Below are positions 10,631 through 20,492 of a stretch of DNA of 64,000 bases, piece by piece. A model generated the notes under the pieces. It saw only the letters and a list, made by a program, of their open reading frames with translations. It was not told the DNA's origin and did not search any database. The position numbers were made by a program, and so were the translations under genes. The stretch comes from Phytophthora sp. 'mugwort' (taxonomy: Eukaryota > Oomycota > Peronosporomycetes > Peronosporales > Peronosporaceae), in the NCBI GenBank assembly GCA_033558025.1, contig JAUCEF010000013.1, positions 4,829,001 to 4,893,000 on the forward strand. Direction: 5' to 3'. Numbering within the stretch: the first letter of the stretch is position 1; every line of letters starts with the position of its first letter.

Positions 10631-11560
10631 TGCAAAATCTTAAATCACAATACATATAAATATAATGCCATCACTTATCGGCCATTGTAGTATTATTTAG
10701 AGTTTTATAAAAATTAGCTCCTATCGGTTCAAACACATTGTAGAGAAATTTAGTCCTGTGGCCACAGTTCTACATATATTTGGGGAGTCGACCTTCGAAA
10801 TAAGCAGAGAAATAAGCAAAAAGGAAACACACAAATAAACAGGTATTCGTCAGATAAATAACTCACTACTGTTTTCATTGTGAAAAATGAGCTACATATT
10901 TCTAATATCAGCCACCTCAAAAGGTGGCTGATATTAGAAAGGGATATAAGCAAAAAAATGTCAAGGATATCAGTTAGAAAATGTCCAAAAATAAATTGGT
11001 TTCGCTATTCAACTTTTTGGCAAATCGGGCTTTCAAAAGTGCTTCCACCGTACAGGGATTAGGTGAACAGGTAGGTTTTAGCCATCGCGACAACGATTTG
11101 TATTTCACTAAATAAGAGCAGTATTTTATCCAATCTCAGTTGCTTAATTATTAAATTTCACCCAATTATAGTGTATGCAGTACACTACACGTTTTACCGC
11201 GCATCGTTTACTCAAGCAAGACGGTTGAGACGTGCTCGTGCAACTTAGTAATTCACAAAAAAGCCATTTGGAAGGCAAGTCGGTTTTCTGATATTTTATA
11301 CGAAGCAAGTGGTTCCTACAAAAGCGTACTTTCCAGCTCGATGTCCTGGCCACGCTCTGCACGAAAATACTTTCAAAGCAGCGTCGTTCCATGCCCCAGA
11401 CCAAGCGTTGCGTCAAGACCCCTTGCTCACTGTTACGGTCTCCTTCATGAGCGACATTCTGTTCGCAGTTAGCAAGTCATACTCAACTCGTACAGGTAGT
11501 TCACTTCGCTTAGCTGCAGACTGATTTTTCATGCGTGCCCTCAGTGCATTAAAACAGCTA
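10631..11560. other. AT-rich non-coding stretch with a hairpin
   Basis: Nothing recognisable is encoded here; codon-like frames are short and AT-rich. The only clear structure is the perfect hairpin at 10899-10940. This is the edge between the left gene block and the transposon region. Confidence 0.4.
10899..10940. repeat. Perfect 19-bp hairpin with 4-nt loop
   Basis: TTTCTAATATCAGCCACCT at 10899-10917 is followed by CAAA and then its exact reverse complement at 10922-10940. The stem is AT-rich at the base and GC-rich at the tip. It could be the end of a foldback element or a small-RNA-like stem; no terminal duplication is evident. Confidence 0.85.
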
Positions 11561-11599
11561 TATTGTGTTTCACACCGGACTGCAGGGCACTAGGCGTAG

Positions 11600-12223
11600 A
11601 ACGACCAGCTTGTTGCTGGTTACGATTCCATCAGCAACAAGCTGCTCTCGTACGACATTTTGTTCGTGCAAGCTGTTGTCGGCAGAGCGTTGTCCATGAC
11701 GACGACAATTTTCTTGCCTTCACAGCACTCCTTGTATTCATCCATGTTGAGGGCGGCCACGAACAAGTCTGCGACGAATCGCGCGTTCTCCTCCATGCGA
11801 GCGGAGCCCTCGTGCGTGAGCAACTGCACGAGCCTATTACCTGGCGACACACCGCACTGCACGTATAGGTTTTATTCCTCGAACGGCAGGAGCGTGACGA
11901 CCGCAAGCGAGGCAGCGCGCACACAGCTTTGGCGCATCGCTGGCAGCGATACCGAGCAAATATTGCCCGGCTATGTAGGCGTCAAGCGCGCGCTTCTTCG
12001 CGCTGGTCCGCTCGTATTGCTTGGCTTCACGTGAGATGCGGGGCGGCGTTAGCGGAGTTGGCGGTAGCTTCGGGGCTAATCTGGTTGTGGCAAGCTTCGG
12101 GTGGTGGAGGGGTGGGTGAGTCGCTGGGTGGCGGAAGCGAATGCCAAATGAGGGGAATGCCAAAGCTATTGTGGGGGAGCGAGATGCCAGATTTGAGTGG
12201 CTGGTCTTGCTTCCCGCCACCAA
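11600..12223 (-). pseudogene. Decayed DDE transposase (Tc1/mariner- or pogo-like)
   Basis: On the minus strand a basic helical region (AKQYERTSAKKRALDAYIAG) is followed, after frame breaks, by FVADLFVAALNMDEY and KKIVVVMDNALPTTA. V-V-V-M-D-N-A resembles the second catalytic Asp block (VxDNAxxH) of Tc1/mariner and pogo transposases; the His expected soon after is lost. Several stops and shifts separate the pieces and no inverted ends were found. The upstream part (12223-12500) is Pro-rich. The superfamily call is tentative. Confidence 0.4.
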
Positions 12224-12521
12224 ACCGCTTTACCTGGGAAGAATGTAGCGCCAAACCACATTGCTTGTAACACCATATTTCAGGTGTTTCAATAAATTTC
12301 GAATGATCGTTTTGCTTGCGAAAACGGTCAGTATGCCTGGTAAAAGGTGTACTCCGAAGGACTTGCGGACTAGTCACAAGCCAGGAATTTGAATGACCGA
12401 CACTCGCCGTCGGTGAACGGCATCCAGAACGGTCACGAACGTACTTGCCGCGAAGGTAATTAAATGGTTTCGACCATTGAAGATACCGATAAACGTAGCA
12501 GCCAGCTAAATGAAGCAGCAC

Positions 12522-13218
12522 TTCCTGATTTCATCAGAATTGCTCCGAGCCGCTAAGGTCAGCATCATCTCTTTCACACGCTCTACTTTCCAGACAATCG
12601 CACCCGCTCACGCAAATTGGCCAACTGTGTAGTCTTGAAAAAACTCTACTTCGTACCAGTAATAATGCATTTTTTTGTCGAGAACGAAGCCCAAACAACG
12701 AAAGGTATTTGACACCTCGCCACTACCACCTTCGAAGCCTTTAATTGATCCAAACGAATTAATTTCATCGTCTTGTTAGCTTATTTCAAGCAATGTCGAG
12801 GAAATAGCACAGTTCTGCAACATAAGTCGCAAAAGAAGACGCGGCAATTGAAATTACTGGAGTCACGACTACGGTAAATATGAAAAAAAATGTCATAGCG
12901 GTTTACCCGTATTCCTCTCACTTTGTTACGATAAACGGGATGTCGTAGAGGATTTAGTGTGTGCATGTAATATGTTTAATTTCTTCGACGTTACCGCTAG
13001 AAAATGCCTAAGTGACCAACGGTAAGCAGCTCAGCCGGTCTCACCTGATTACGATCAAACCCGAGATGCAGCGGAACCTCAACGTCCATCTTGGCTGAGG
13101 CGGGAGGAACAGTAGCACCGGCTTGAGATCTTTCGAGTCTCTACGGACGCGAGGTTCTCTCAGCCTACTTCTTTTGTCCACAAATTGCTGTTGATAACAA
13201 ACCAAACTTACACAATTG
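12522..13218. other. Non-coding stretch in the transposon region
   Basis: I see no gene, repeat boundary or RNA in this stretch. Short frames on both strands lack recognisable motifs. Confidence 0.35.
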
Positions 13219-13774
13219 CTATTGAAAAGGAACCAAAGTGGTATACCTATAAATTTGATAACGAAGGCCGAAGCACTGAAAATCCACGATACCATTCCAT
13301 CTTATGCTGACGACAACTGCATTGCTGTTCAACAAGTCGTTGCAAGCCTTGAACTCAGATTGAACCTTGGCGCAGAAAGTCTTCAATACACGATGATTGA
13401 CACCAAGGGTGTCCTGAATTTCTTGGAAAGGCCGCAGCTCGTCTGGGTCATGTCGTGCCTGGAATCTAGACATTAGCGATTCGTTCTCCGACTTGCATTT
13501 TCATCTTCCACCGACGCCAGGTTTTGTTCACAGCTTGGCAATGGCCGCATCGGCCATGGCCCCATGCTTTTCCAACTGCCGTATCTTTGCTTGCATACCT
13601 GCCCTTTCCTTCCGCATTACGGTAGCTCCTCTTCCCATTCCTCGGTCGGCTTAACTCTCTTACCAGCATCAACTAGTCGCTGTTCCGCTAACGCAATCTT
13701 CATTTCGCGAAGGTGAGGTACCTACAGTGCCCTAAGCTTTTGTGCATTGCTCTTGGATGTGATGAAGTACTGAA

Positions 13775-13930
13775 TCTCCGTCTGCAGGCGTATTTTCATG
13801 CTTCCGCCGACACTGCACACCAGCGTCCTTGACTTCCGTCTGCAGGCACCACTGCACGCCAACGTCCTTACCTTCCGTCTGCAAACACCACTCCATGCCC
13901 CAGGCACCTCTGCACGCCAGCGTCCTTGGA
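13775..13930. repeat. Imperfect 39-bp tandem repeat
   Basis: Units beginning cactgcac start at 13811 and 13850 with a 39-nt period. A diverged third unit starts at 13889 with an inserted stretch, and a partial unit precedes 13811. The common core is cagcgtccttgacttccgtc with few changes. Because 39 is divisible by three, the minus strand reads a repeated CLQTE-K-D-x-GVQ motif, which may be chance or the relic of a repetitive protein. Confidence 0.7.
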
Positions 13931-14242
13931 CAGTGATGTGTGCTGGCACCCTGCTTTCTATATTTCCGACTCAGCTGTATCGTTGCTGCATGGCTGAGTT
14001 GTGCCAGATGAAGCGGGGGGGGGGGCACAAAAAGCAAGTGGGATATTTTTTCAACACAATATTTAGCGATTCGCGCCCATTGGCCGAAAAGGGGATATGT
14101 AAGTTTACAGTTTACACCAGCGGAAAGTTGTCGAACCGTCACCACCCACATAAACTAATTTATATCGAGTTTTCAATAGCGTCCAGGTTCAGCATTAACA
14201 TACGACGGGTTAGTACCGTGTTTAACTGAAAAGGTACGAAAT

Positions 14243-15095
14243 CTGAATGAATACACTTTGGAGTCTACAGTCGAGCACATTCACAATCTGGGGGTCGTCG
14301 CTTACGATGGGGGCCGATATACTGCTTCATCTTACCCCTGCACGCATGCTTAAAATGAAATATGCAGCCAACCATGGTTGTAGTCGGAAAATGATCTTGC
14401 ATAGCAAATCAAAGCAGCCTCAAAATCACAAACCTCATCTTCCACTCTGGGCTTTCGTCCAACAGCAAATCCAATGTATTGAATTAGTTTCTTGTACAAA
14501 TCTTGCGTTTGACTTATTGCAAGCGTAAAACGATTAGTACAAACAATTCTGTCAGTGAATCGTGCATCATGACCGTCATAAATTGGCTGAAACCGTTTGG
14601 TGTACATTCAAAAGTCCCATCGACGAGCAACTGCACCAATTGTATTGAAGCAGGTTGCGCAGTTCTGGATGTGCCCACCCAGTTTATCTCTTAAATGCAT
14701 ATGTTCCTTATTTTAGTTTGATGCCAGGTAGTTAAATTGAAAGAAGCCCAACAGCTCATTCTTCACCCTACCCATACCCAGGGTTTCAAGCATGGAAAAC
14801 ACATAGCTCCATTTAGTGCGGCTTTAGCGTTTCCAACGCGGGTAAGAACTTGTTTTAACTTGTTTTCTTGAGAGACCCCAGCAACGATCTGGGAGTTCTT
14901 GAGGAACTTAATGAATACCAACTCCCATATCTTCCGCGCTGTCAAGCCCTCGTCTTTCTCCACCAGCTCGTCTACAAACGCTTTCATCGCGGGGGACACA
15001 TCTGCGCATACGGTTTCATCATTGGCTTGCCTAGGGGGGGAAACGAGCATGGTTTGGCAAGTGTGTGGGACCATATAATCAAAATCGTACTGCAC
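14243..15095 (-). pseudogene. MULE transposase relic 1
   Basis: Minus-strand pieces in different frames follow the order of a Mutator-like transposase. First comes SPAMKAFVDELVEKDEGLTA with RKIWELV (15090-14900). Then, after breaks, a G-T-F/V-H-x-x-x-x-F block, a tract near 14580 and CDFEAALI (about 14430), matching the (C)DFExALI block that carries a catalytic acidic residue in MULE domains. Frameshifts and stops are frequent, so it is dead. No terminal inverted repeats were found. Confidence 0.5.
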
Positions 15096-15203
15096 CGCCT
15101 CCGCGAAATACTCGAGCGAACCGGGGCAAAATTTTCGTTTCCGATAAAAGCTGCGTCGGTAAGTTATTTTGAACCCGGCCCGTTTGTTTTCGTGTATTCC
15201 TAG

Positions 15204-15929
15204 CCTTGACAGTACACTTTAATTATTCCCTCTCGCAATCCTATTTGTTTTCTTCTCGACCTGGGTGCTTGTGCTAGTGCATCTTACGTCCCATGCTGAC
15301 TCCGCTGTTGTATTTAATCGAGGAGCGAGCGACACATCCTCATCGGGATTCCCAAAGGAGCAAGTTGTGTTGCTAACGGGAAGCCCTAAAGAGGCTTCCG
15401 ACAGACAGGGCTCCGTAGGGATCTCTGGCATGATCTCGTCAGACGATCGGCTTTGTGTGCACGCCCCCCGGATGACGATGATGCTACCGAAGGGACAGGC
15501 AACGAACTGGATGAAGTTGATCACGCGCTGAAGTGTGGTGAATAACTAGTCCAATAATTTCAGATATATCACTTGTATCCGGAGTTGCTTGAGACGTCCT
15601 GCCCTTCGTTTTAGGGCGCAACGACAGTAAACTTTGATCCTTAAAAGTGAACGTCTTGGGTTTAATGAAGTATGCAAGCTAGCCTTTAATGATACCGCTG
15701 GTCGTTACGCGCCTTCTCGAGAATGATCCGTAAGGGTTTAACTGTAGTTTAAAACGGATGCGCTAAGAATGCAAGGGATGATATCTGGCTGGGTAAACGT
15801 GTCGCATACACATTGGCCAAGCCTAATTTTGTCATGTGTGATGCGCATGACCAAGCATTTGCATGCCGTGACCAACGTGAATTTAGAGATGTGACCAAAA
15901 TCGATTACGACCATCCACAAATCTTTCGT
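15204..15929. other. Non-coding stretch
   Basis: No supported gene lies here. The short plus and minus frames at 15219-15531 show no domain. Confidence 0.3.
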
Positions 15930-16346
15930 TCGAGGGGAGAACTTACAGTCACAGTGTTATAGTGGTTACAAGCGCATCCACTGTTTCAACTACCAAGCTC
16001 GGACGGTATGTGTGTGCATTTTTGGGGGCCGATTGAAGGGCGACGCCACGACTCGGCCATGTTACATGTTAGCCACTTGCCTGATTACTTCTGTGATCAT
16101 GCTGACCCCTTTGCGGGCCGCTGCATATATGTAAATCATGCGTGTGGTGTGCAACAATACATTGTGAGCGGTAATAAAGGAGCCGCTACGGATACAACAG
16201 TGTTGATACGGGCCTGCGCCGACTTCCCTGTTATGGTGTCCTTCTTCGTAAAATCGCTTAGCTTCTTCAGGCCGCTAGCGAACACATGCCAGGTCTTCAA
16301 AACCGTTCCTTTGCGCACCATTAAGGACGATCTGTACATTATGTGA
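15930..16346 (+). pseudogene. PIF/Harbinger transposase fragment 1
   Basis: Plus-strand fragments read CYSGYKRIHCFNYQA, then after a shift VHFWGPIEGRRHDSAML with SHLPDYFCDHADPFAG and YVNHACGVQQYIV. Y-x-G-x-K-R-x-H-C-x-N-x-Q followed by H-x-x-G-P-x-E-G-x-x-H-D-x-x-M-L is the core of PIF/Harbinger (DDE_4) nucleases; the D in RHD is a catalytic position. The start is missing and the downstream part is broken. Confidence 0.65.
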
Positions 16347-16354
16347 AGACCCAC

Positions 16355-18810
16355 TTACTTGCAGTTTACACTGTAAGTTTAGGCGGTTATTATACTATCC
16401 TAACGCCTGACCAGATTTAATACGTTGCTTCAGGCGGTAGCTTGTTTATCGCTTTCATGCGTGAGACGGGCGGGACACACAACATCTTTCGCGCAGGAAG
16501 TGCGACTTCTTCCGAGGAGCATACAAACTTTCAGTGAGCGGCAGTCACGAGTCCCGGTCTGAAGGGACTGATACCAAATTGGTAGAAATAAGACTGAATA
16601 TATGTATAGGTGATTTCCTTAATGCGTCTACATACTAACTGTGTAAGTCACCTATAAAGTATCATAGCGGTGTGGTGGAGTGGATCCGCTGAAATTCAAT
16701 AGGATCCCAACTCACATGCACTGCGCCCAGACACCGACTAAGGAGGGGGTACTCCGACGGCCGTGTTGTTGCTGAGTGTTTCACCTTATGTACCTGTCAG
16801 CGGGCTGGTACTGCTCTCTCGTTGACACGAGATGCGCACTTGGTGGGCCTTGGACGTCCATATGGGGACTTGGGAGGGGGTGGATCTGCGCGGGTACTCC
16901 TGCGCACGAGATCCGGTGTTGGTTTGGTCTTGAGCTCTTGCATAGACCTTGTGGATCCGAAATAGAAAGACGAGATCCGGAGTTGTTCCTTCTTGAGGTG
17001 TCCTTGCTCCTTACCGGAGTTGTCCTTGTTCCTTTACGATGCCTGTCGCCTCCAATAGCGGGAACTTGAGGGGGGTTGATAAACCGAAGGGCGAGCGCGA
17101 CCTGGCCAAGCTATCCAGGGGCTGCCACGTGTTCAGGAGGATCGCCAAAGTTGGACTTGGTCTATGTATGAGACCAATAGATATCCCCTATACTATAGTC
17201 AAGTCTGTCTTCCAGTGCAAATTCGGTTCTGATTTATACCTTAGCCTATCTACCTTCGGATCCCATCCCAAAACCTATCCTACGGACTACTTATACCCAG
17301 GATCCCATCTCTGACCCTCTCCTGGCCAACCGTCTCCACTCTACCTTCCTTTAGCTACGGATCTTCAACCGGTATGCACTAAACCGATCGGATCTAGTAC
17401 TTAGGACCTCACCCCACGGGACGGGTCCAGGATCCGTACCATATACAGATCAGACGTGTTGCATGGTCCGGATCCATCACCTTGACGCTGTTATAGCTGC
17501 TGCTGGCGACGCGGATCCTCCAGCTGTCGGTCAACTTCCATCCTATCCGGATCCGCAATACCACAGCTGCTATCCTTATAAGGTCCTTTACCATATGTCT
17601 GGTACCCATCCGTGACGTCATTGCATGACGTCTTAGTGATGTAGACTATTTCACCCTAGTGGTACTTAGATATGCCACTCCGAAGAGCGACTTGGCACTC
17701 TTCATGTAACCCCGTTAACAGGGGAGGGGGGTACAACATACTTCACTAGTATGCCGATTGAGGGTTTGTGTAGTCCACAAACGACCCGTTTAACTAACCA
17801 AAATGCACCGTTTTGCTGTAACTGCCATTTATAAGCTTAACACGAACATAACATAATCAAATAAAGATTTGTAAAATGGCAAATTTTTATCATCGGTAAG
17901 ATGTGGACAACCTAATTTCTTTTGCTGACCAATTTATCGAGATGACTAGTGAAAGCGTAAAAACGCTTTCGAGAACTTATGCAGCTGTTAGATACGCTCA
18001 AATAGAAGGGGCGGTTGCATGATCCGCGATATAATACGATATTCTCTTACGCATTCACGTGCCATTTTTAACTCTATACATGTCTGGTGATATCGAAGTT
18101 TACCAGCAACAGGTTCGTCATCCCATCCGAACACTCCCGTTATGTACTGCGACGATAAGATATGTATATTATGCTCGACGTGTTAGCTTGCAGTGTTGTT
18201 ACACTTTGACAGAAGGAGAAACAGTAACTTTAAATATTAGCTCAAGTGGTCGTGCGCATTGAACCTAGGCGCTGTCAGGATTGTTCTGACCCGGCTGATC
18301 GCCAAGTTCGAATCTACGCGATTATATGCGTGTATTTATATATGAGGTGGAAGGACCGGACAAGCTGGAGTAAAGAGGACTCACCAAATCATAGGTCCGG
18401 GGTACAAGCACTGTATCACATGAACATTCAAGATTTTCACTATACGCTGTGTGAAACGAAAGATAGGGCTTCCGTGTGCCGGTAGCGTTCACAAAGTAGA
18501 TGTGGCCTTACGCAACGTGTTCTGGTTGTGCTTGGCGGCGTGCAGTTTTCGCTCACCAGTGGAAACAAGCAGGATACTGGAAGTAGAGCGGGAAGCACTC
18601 TGCTTCCGCGTTGCCTAGCGGGTATGGGAACTGACGTCAAAGCTGCAGGAGACATAGACGTAAACCTGGATGTCTGTGCAGCTGCGGTGCTGTCACAGAA
18701 GACTGCAAGAGACTGGGGGCAAGGAGCAGCAGTTTACTTTCATGCAACATGGAGGTGGGAGATCACTACTTCGACCGCAACAACAATGCTTCAGCGACAG
18801 GTGTTAGCTA
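16355..18810. other. Non-coding repeat-like region with dense GGATCC sites
   Basis: No gene is supported. Between 16682 and 17554 there are nine GGATCC sites, many within a wider (t)ccggatcc context, suggesting a degenerate subrepeat. A sequence ending atgtaaccccgttaaca (17702-17719) resembles the end of a Copia-type LTR, but no matching start was found. From 17800 to 18810 only short frames occur up to the Gypsy target site. Confidence 0.35.
18806..18810. repeat. Target-site duplication of the Gypsy element, left copy (AGCTA)
   Basis: AGCTA directly abuts the left LTR and is repeated at 25624-25628 directly after the right LTR. A 5-bp duplication is normal for LTR retrotransposons. Confidence 0.85.
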
Positions 18811-19006
18811 GTATTTCTGAAAGCGTGTGAGTTGGGGGAGAGCGGCTAGAATCAGAGTGAGCCGTCCCCCGCAGTTCGACGGATGGAGGCCACGTGGCCC
18901 CCTCAACCGCCGTACGTCGGCTTTATACTTTTTAGTTTCACTATACTAATTCTATATTCCTCTAGATCCAAATCCTAGTAGCTACTTTTATAGCCGATCC
19001 GCATAC
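18811..19006 (-). repeat. 3' LTR of the Gypsy element
   Basis: This 196-bp copy matches 25428-25623 at about 189 positions. On the element strand it begins GTATGCGG and ends GAAATAC, so the ends are GT..AC rather than the usual TG..CA. The boundaries are set by the shared TSD and by the TGG primer site next to the other LTR. Confidence 0.9.
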
Positions 19007-19020
19007 ACTCACCCTCCCTC
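19007..19020 (-). other. Polypurine tract
   Basis: On the element strand the 14 bases directly before the 3' LTR read GAGGGAGGGTGAGT, a run with two pyrimidines. This is the expected primer for plus-strand DNA synthesis. Confidence 0.7.
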
Positions 19021-19202
19021 TGGCAAATCACGTCCCTTCAGCGAGTCAACATTCCCGAAAGAACTCGCTCTGAGTTATGCCGTTGCTGCCTTGATTCGTC
19101 GACCCTTTTGCCTCTCGCTGCCGTTTCATGGACAGATTCTTGGGGGCTTGGATTAGTCTTGTGTTGATGACGGTGCTTCACACTGTGCTGTCTCTCGATA
19201 GG

Positions 19203-20452
19203 ATGTCTTCAGAACGTAACGCAGCCACTTGGCCCCCTGCGCCTTCTCAGCCATCGAGCGTACCTTCGTCGACGCTTCTCACGCCCCGCGTGCGTACAGG
19301 TCCACCCATAGCCTCGTCTAGCTCATCGGCGTCGGACGACTCGACCGGTAGCTCGCCTGGGAGCCCTGTAGTCCCTGCGAAGTCGCTCGAGGAGCAGATA
19401 TATGAATTCCTCGTAGAGGACTCCGACGTAGAATCAGAATCAGAATCAGGTGCAGAATCAGGTGTGATTACCCCCCCCCCCCCCCCCCCCCCCAGCGGTT
19501 GGTACGGGCCTTACCGACGACAGTGAGGACGAAGATGTTCCGTCTCGTCCGCAGTGCACTCGTTTGCGTCGCGGTGATGAAACTTCTCACTGGCACCCGC
19601 CGCTGCCTGCGCCACCAGTCCGTCACCCGTCGGTGAACCACGTGAACCACTACGATCCAACGGCTCCGTGGGATTACAGTGCTGAAGCCGGTTAAGTGCG
19701 CTCGCTGGACGTCCATGGTGAGTCGCCGCATCTCTGTTATTTGGTCCACTGGAAGGGTACTCCCTTGCACATGAGCTGGGTCTGGGAAGAGCAGCTAGAC
19801 CATGCGGCGACTCGGCCCATGATGGAACGCATGCTTGCTTGGAGGGCTGCCGACACCTCGGAGCCATTACCAGATGGCGTAAGGAGCGCGATGTTACGTC
19901 GGAGGCTGGGACTTGTTTCATGGACGCTCTCCGGTCGGCGCTGTATTACCTTGGTCAACCGAAACTAGTCACGGTGGACATTGGGACGCATTCGAAGACA
20001 CGCGACCTCCTGAGATTCAGTACGGCGTGACGCGCGACGATGCTACAGAGTTTTTCAAGTTGTTGCAGCGTCAAAGCGTGCCTTTAAACTACAACCGCTT
20101 GATGGTTAATCTTCTCCCGAACTCCGCTGCCAAGATGGATACTCTCCATGATTTCTGCAAGACGCTTGAAGCTGGTGCCTACATCGTGAGTGCTGGCAAA
20201 GATGGACTTGGGCACTGTTTCGTCGTGATCTCGCATGGTCCTGGCAAACGACTCATCTCGCTCGATGACTACGACGCCAAGAACGATCCGTCGATGGTTG
20301 TCATGCCTCTCGGGTATCAGGCATGGATAAATCACGCGAAGTAGATCTGCCGCGTCGAGCTGCAGCCGGGGTACCAGTGTCGCCACGGGAAGCGCAAGTC
20401 GAAGACTCAGCTCACGCGGGAGAATCGTTTGAAGAAGCAGCAACAACAGTAG
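19203..20452 (+). pseudogene. Antisense accessory gene of the Gypsy element: chromodomain plus Cys-His-Asp peptidase-like domain (decayed)
   Basis: Read against gag-pol, between pol and the 3' LTR. Parts in order: a Ser/Pro-rich acidic N-terminus from a likely ATG at 19203; a run of 23 C (19471-19493), after which the frame changes by one; an in-frame TAA at 19693; a chromodomain-like block (CYLVHWKGTPLHMSWVWEEQ); a frame change to GTCFMDALRSALYYLG; another to the last part, with GHCFVVISH and SLDDYD; a stop at 20342; and a basic tail in the same frame ending in poly-Gln at 20452. Cys at a helix start, then G-H-x-F/V-V and a later Asp is the pattern of papain-fold peptidases, but this is a motif reading only. 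The gene converges with pol, which stops at 20493. Codon-like conservation across breaks suggests a once-intact gene of about 400 residues. Its function is unknown. Confidence 0.5.
19471..19493. repeat. Homopolymer run of 23 C
   Basis: The run encodes poly-Pro in the antisense accessory gene. A change of one base in its length would join the frames on either side, so it is either a true slippage mutation or an assembly length error. Confidence 0.8.
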
Positions 20453-20492
20453 GGATTGTAAATCGGGAATACATTTGGCCTTTGAGCCCCCC

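Noticed and set aside
13211..13476. Overlapping plus and minus frames near 13.2-13.5 kb
   Set aside because: Both strands are open for about 85 codons but neither shows a recognisable motif.
13775..13930. CRISPR-like reading of the 39-bp tandem repeat
   Set aside because: Units are directly adjacent without unique spacers, and the genome is eukaryotic; it is an ordinary tandem repeat.
16567..16578. ctgataccaa, reverse of an initiator-tRNA primer site
   Set aside because: No LTR could be placed next to it and no Copia coding sequence follows on the minus strand.
16650..17720. Possible Copia-type LTR ending atgtaaccccgttaaca
   Set aside because: Only the end-like motif is present; no matching start, no target duplication and no second copy in the window.
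18290..18330. tRNA-like GTTCGAATC box
   Set aside because: No A box at the right distance, and no cloverleaf could be drawn.
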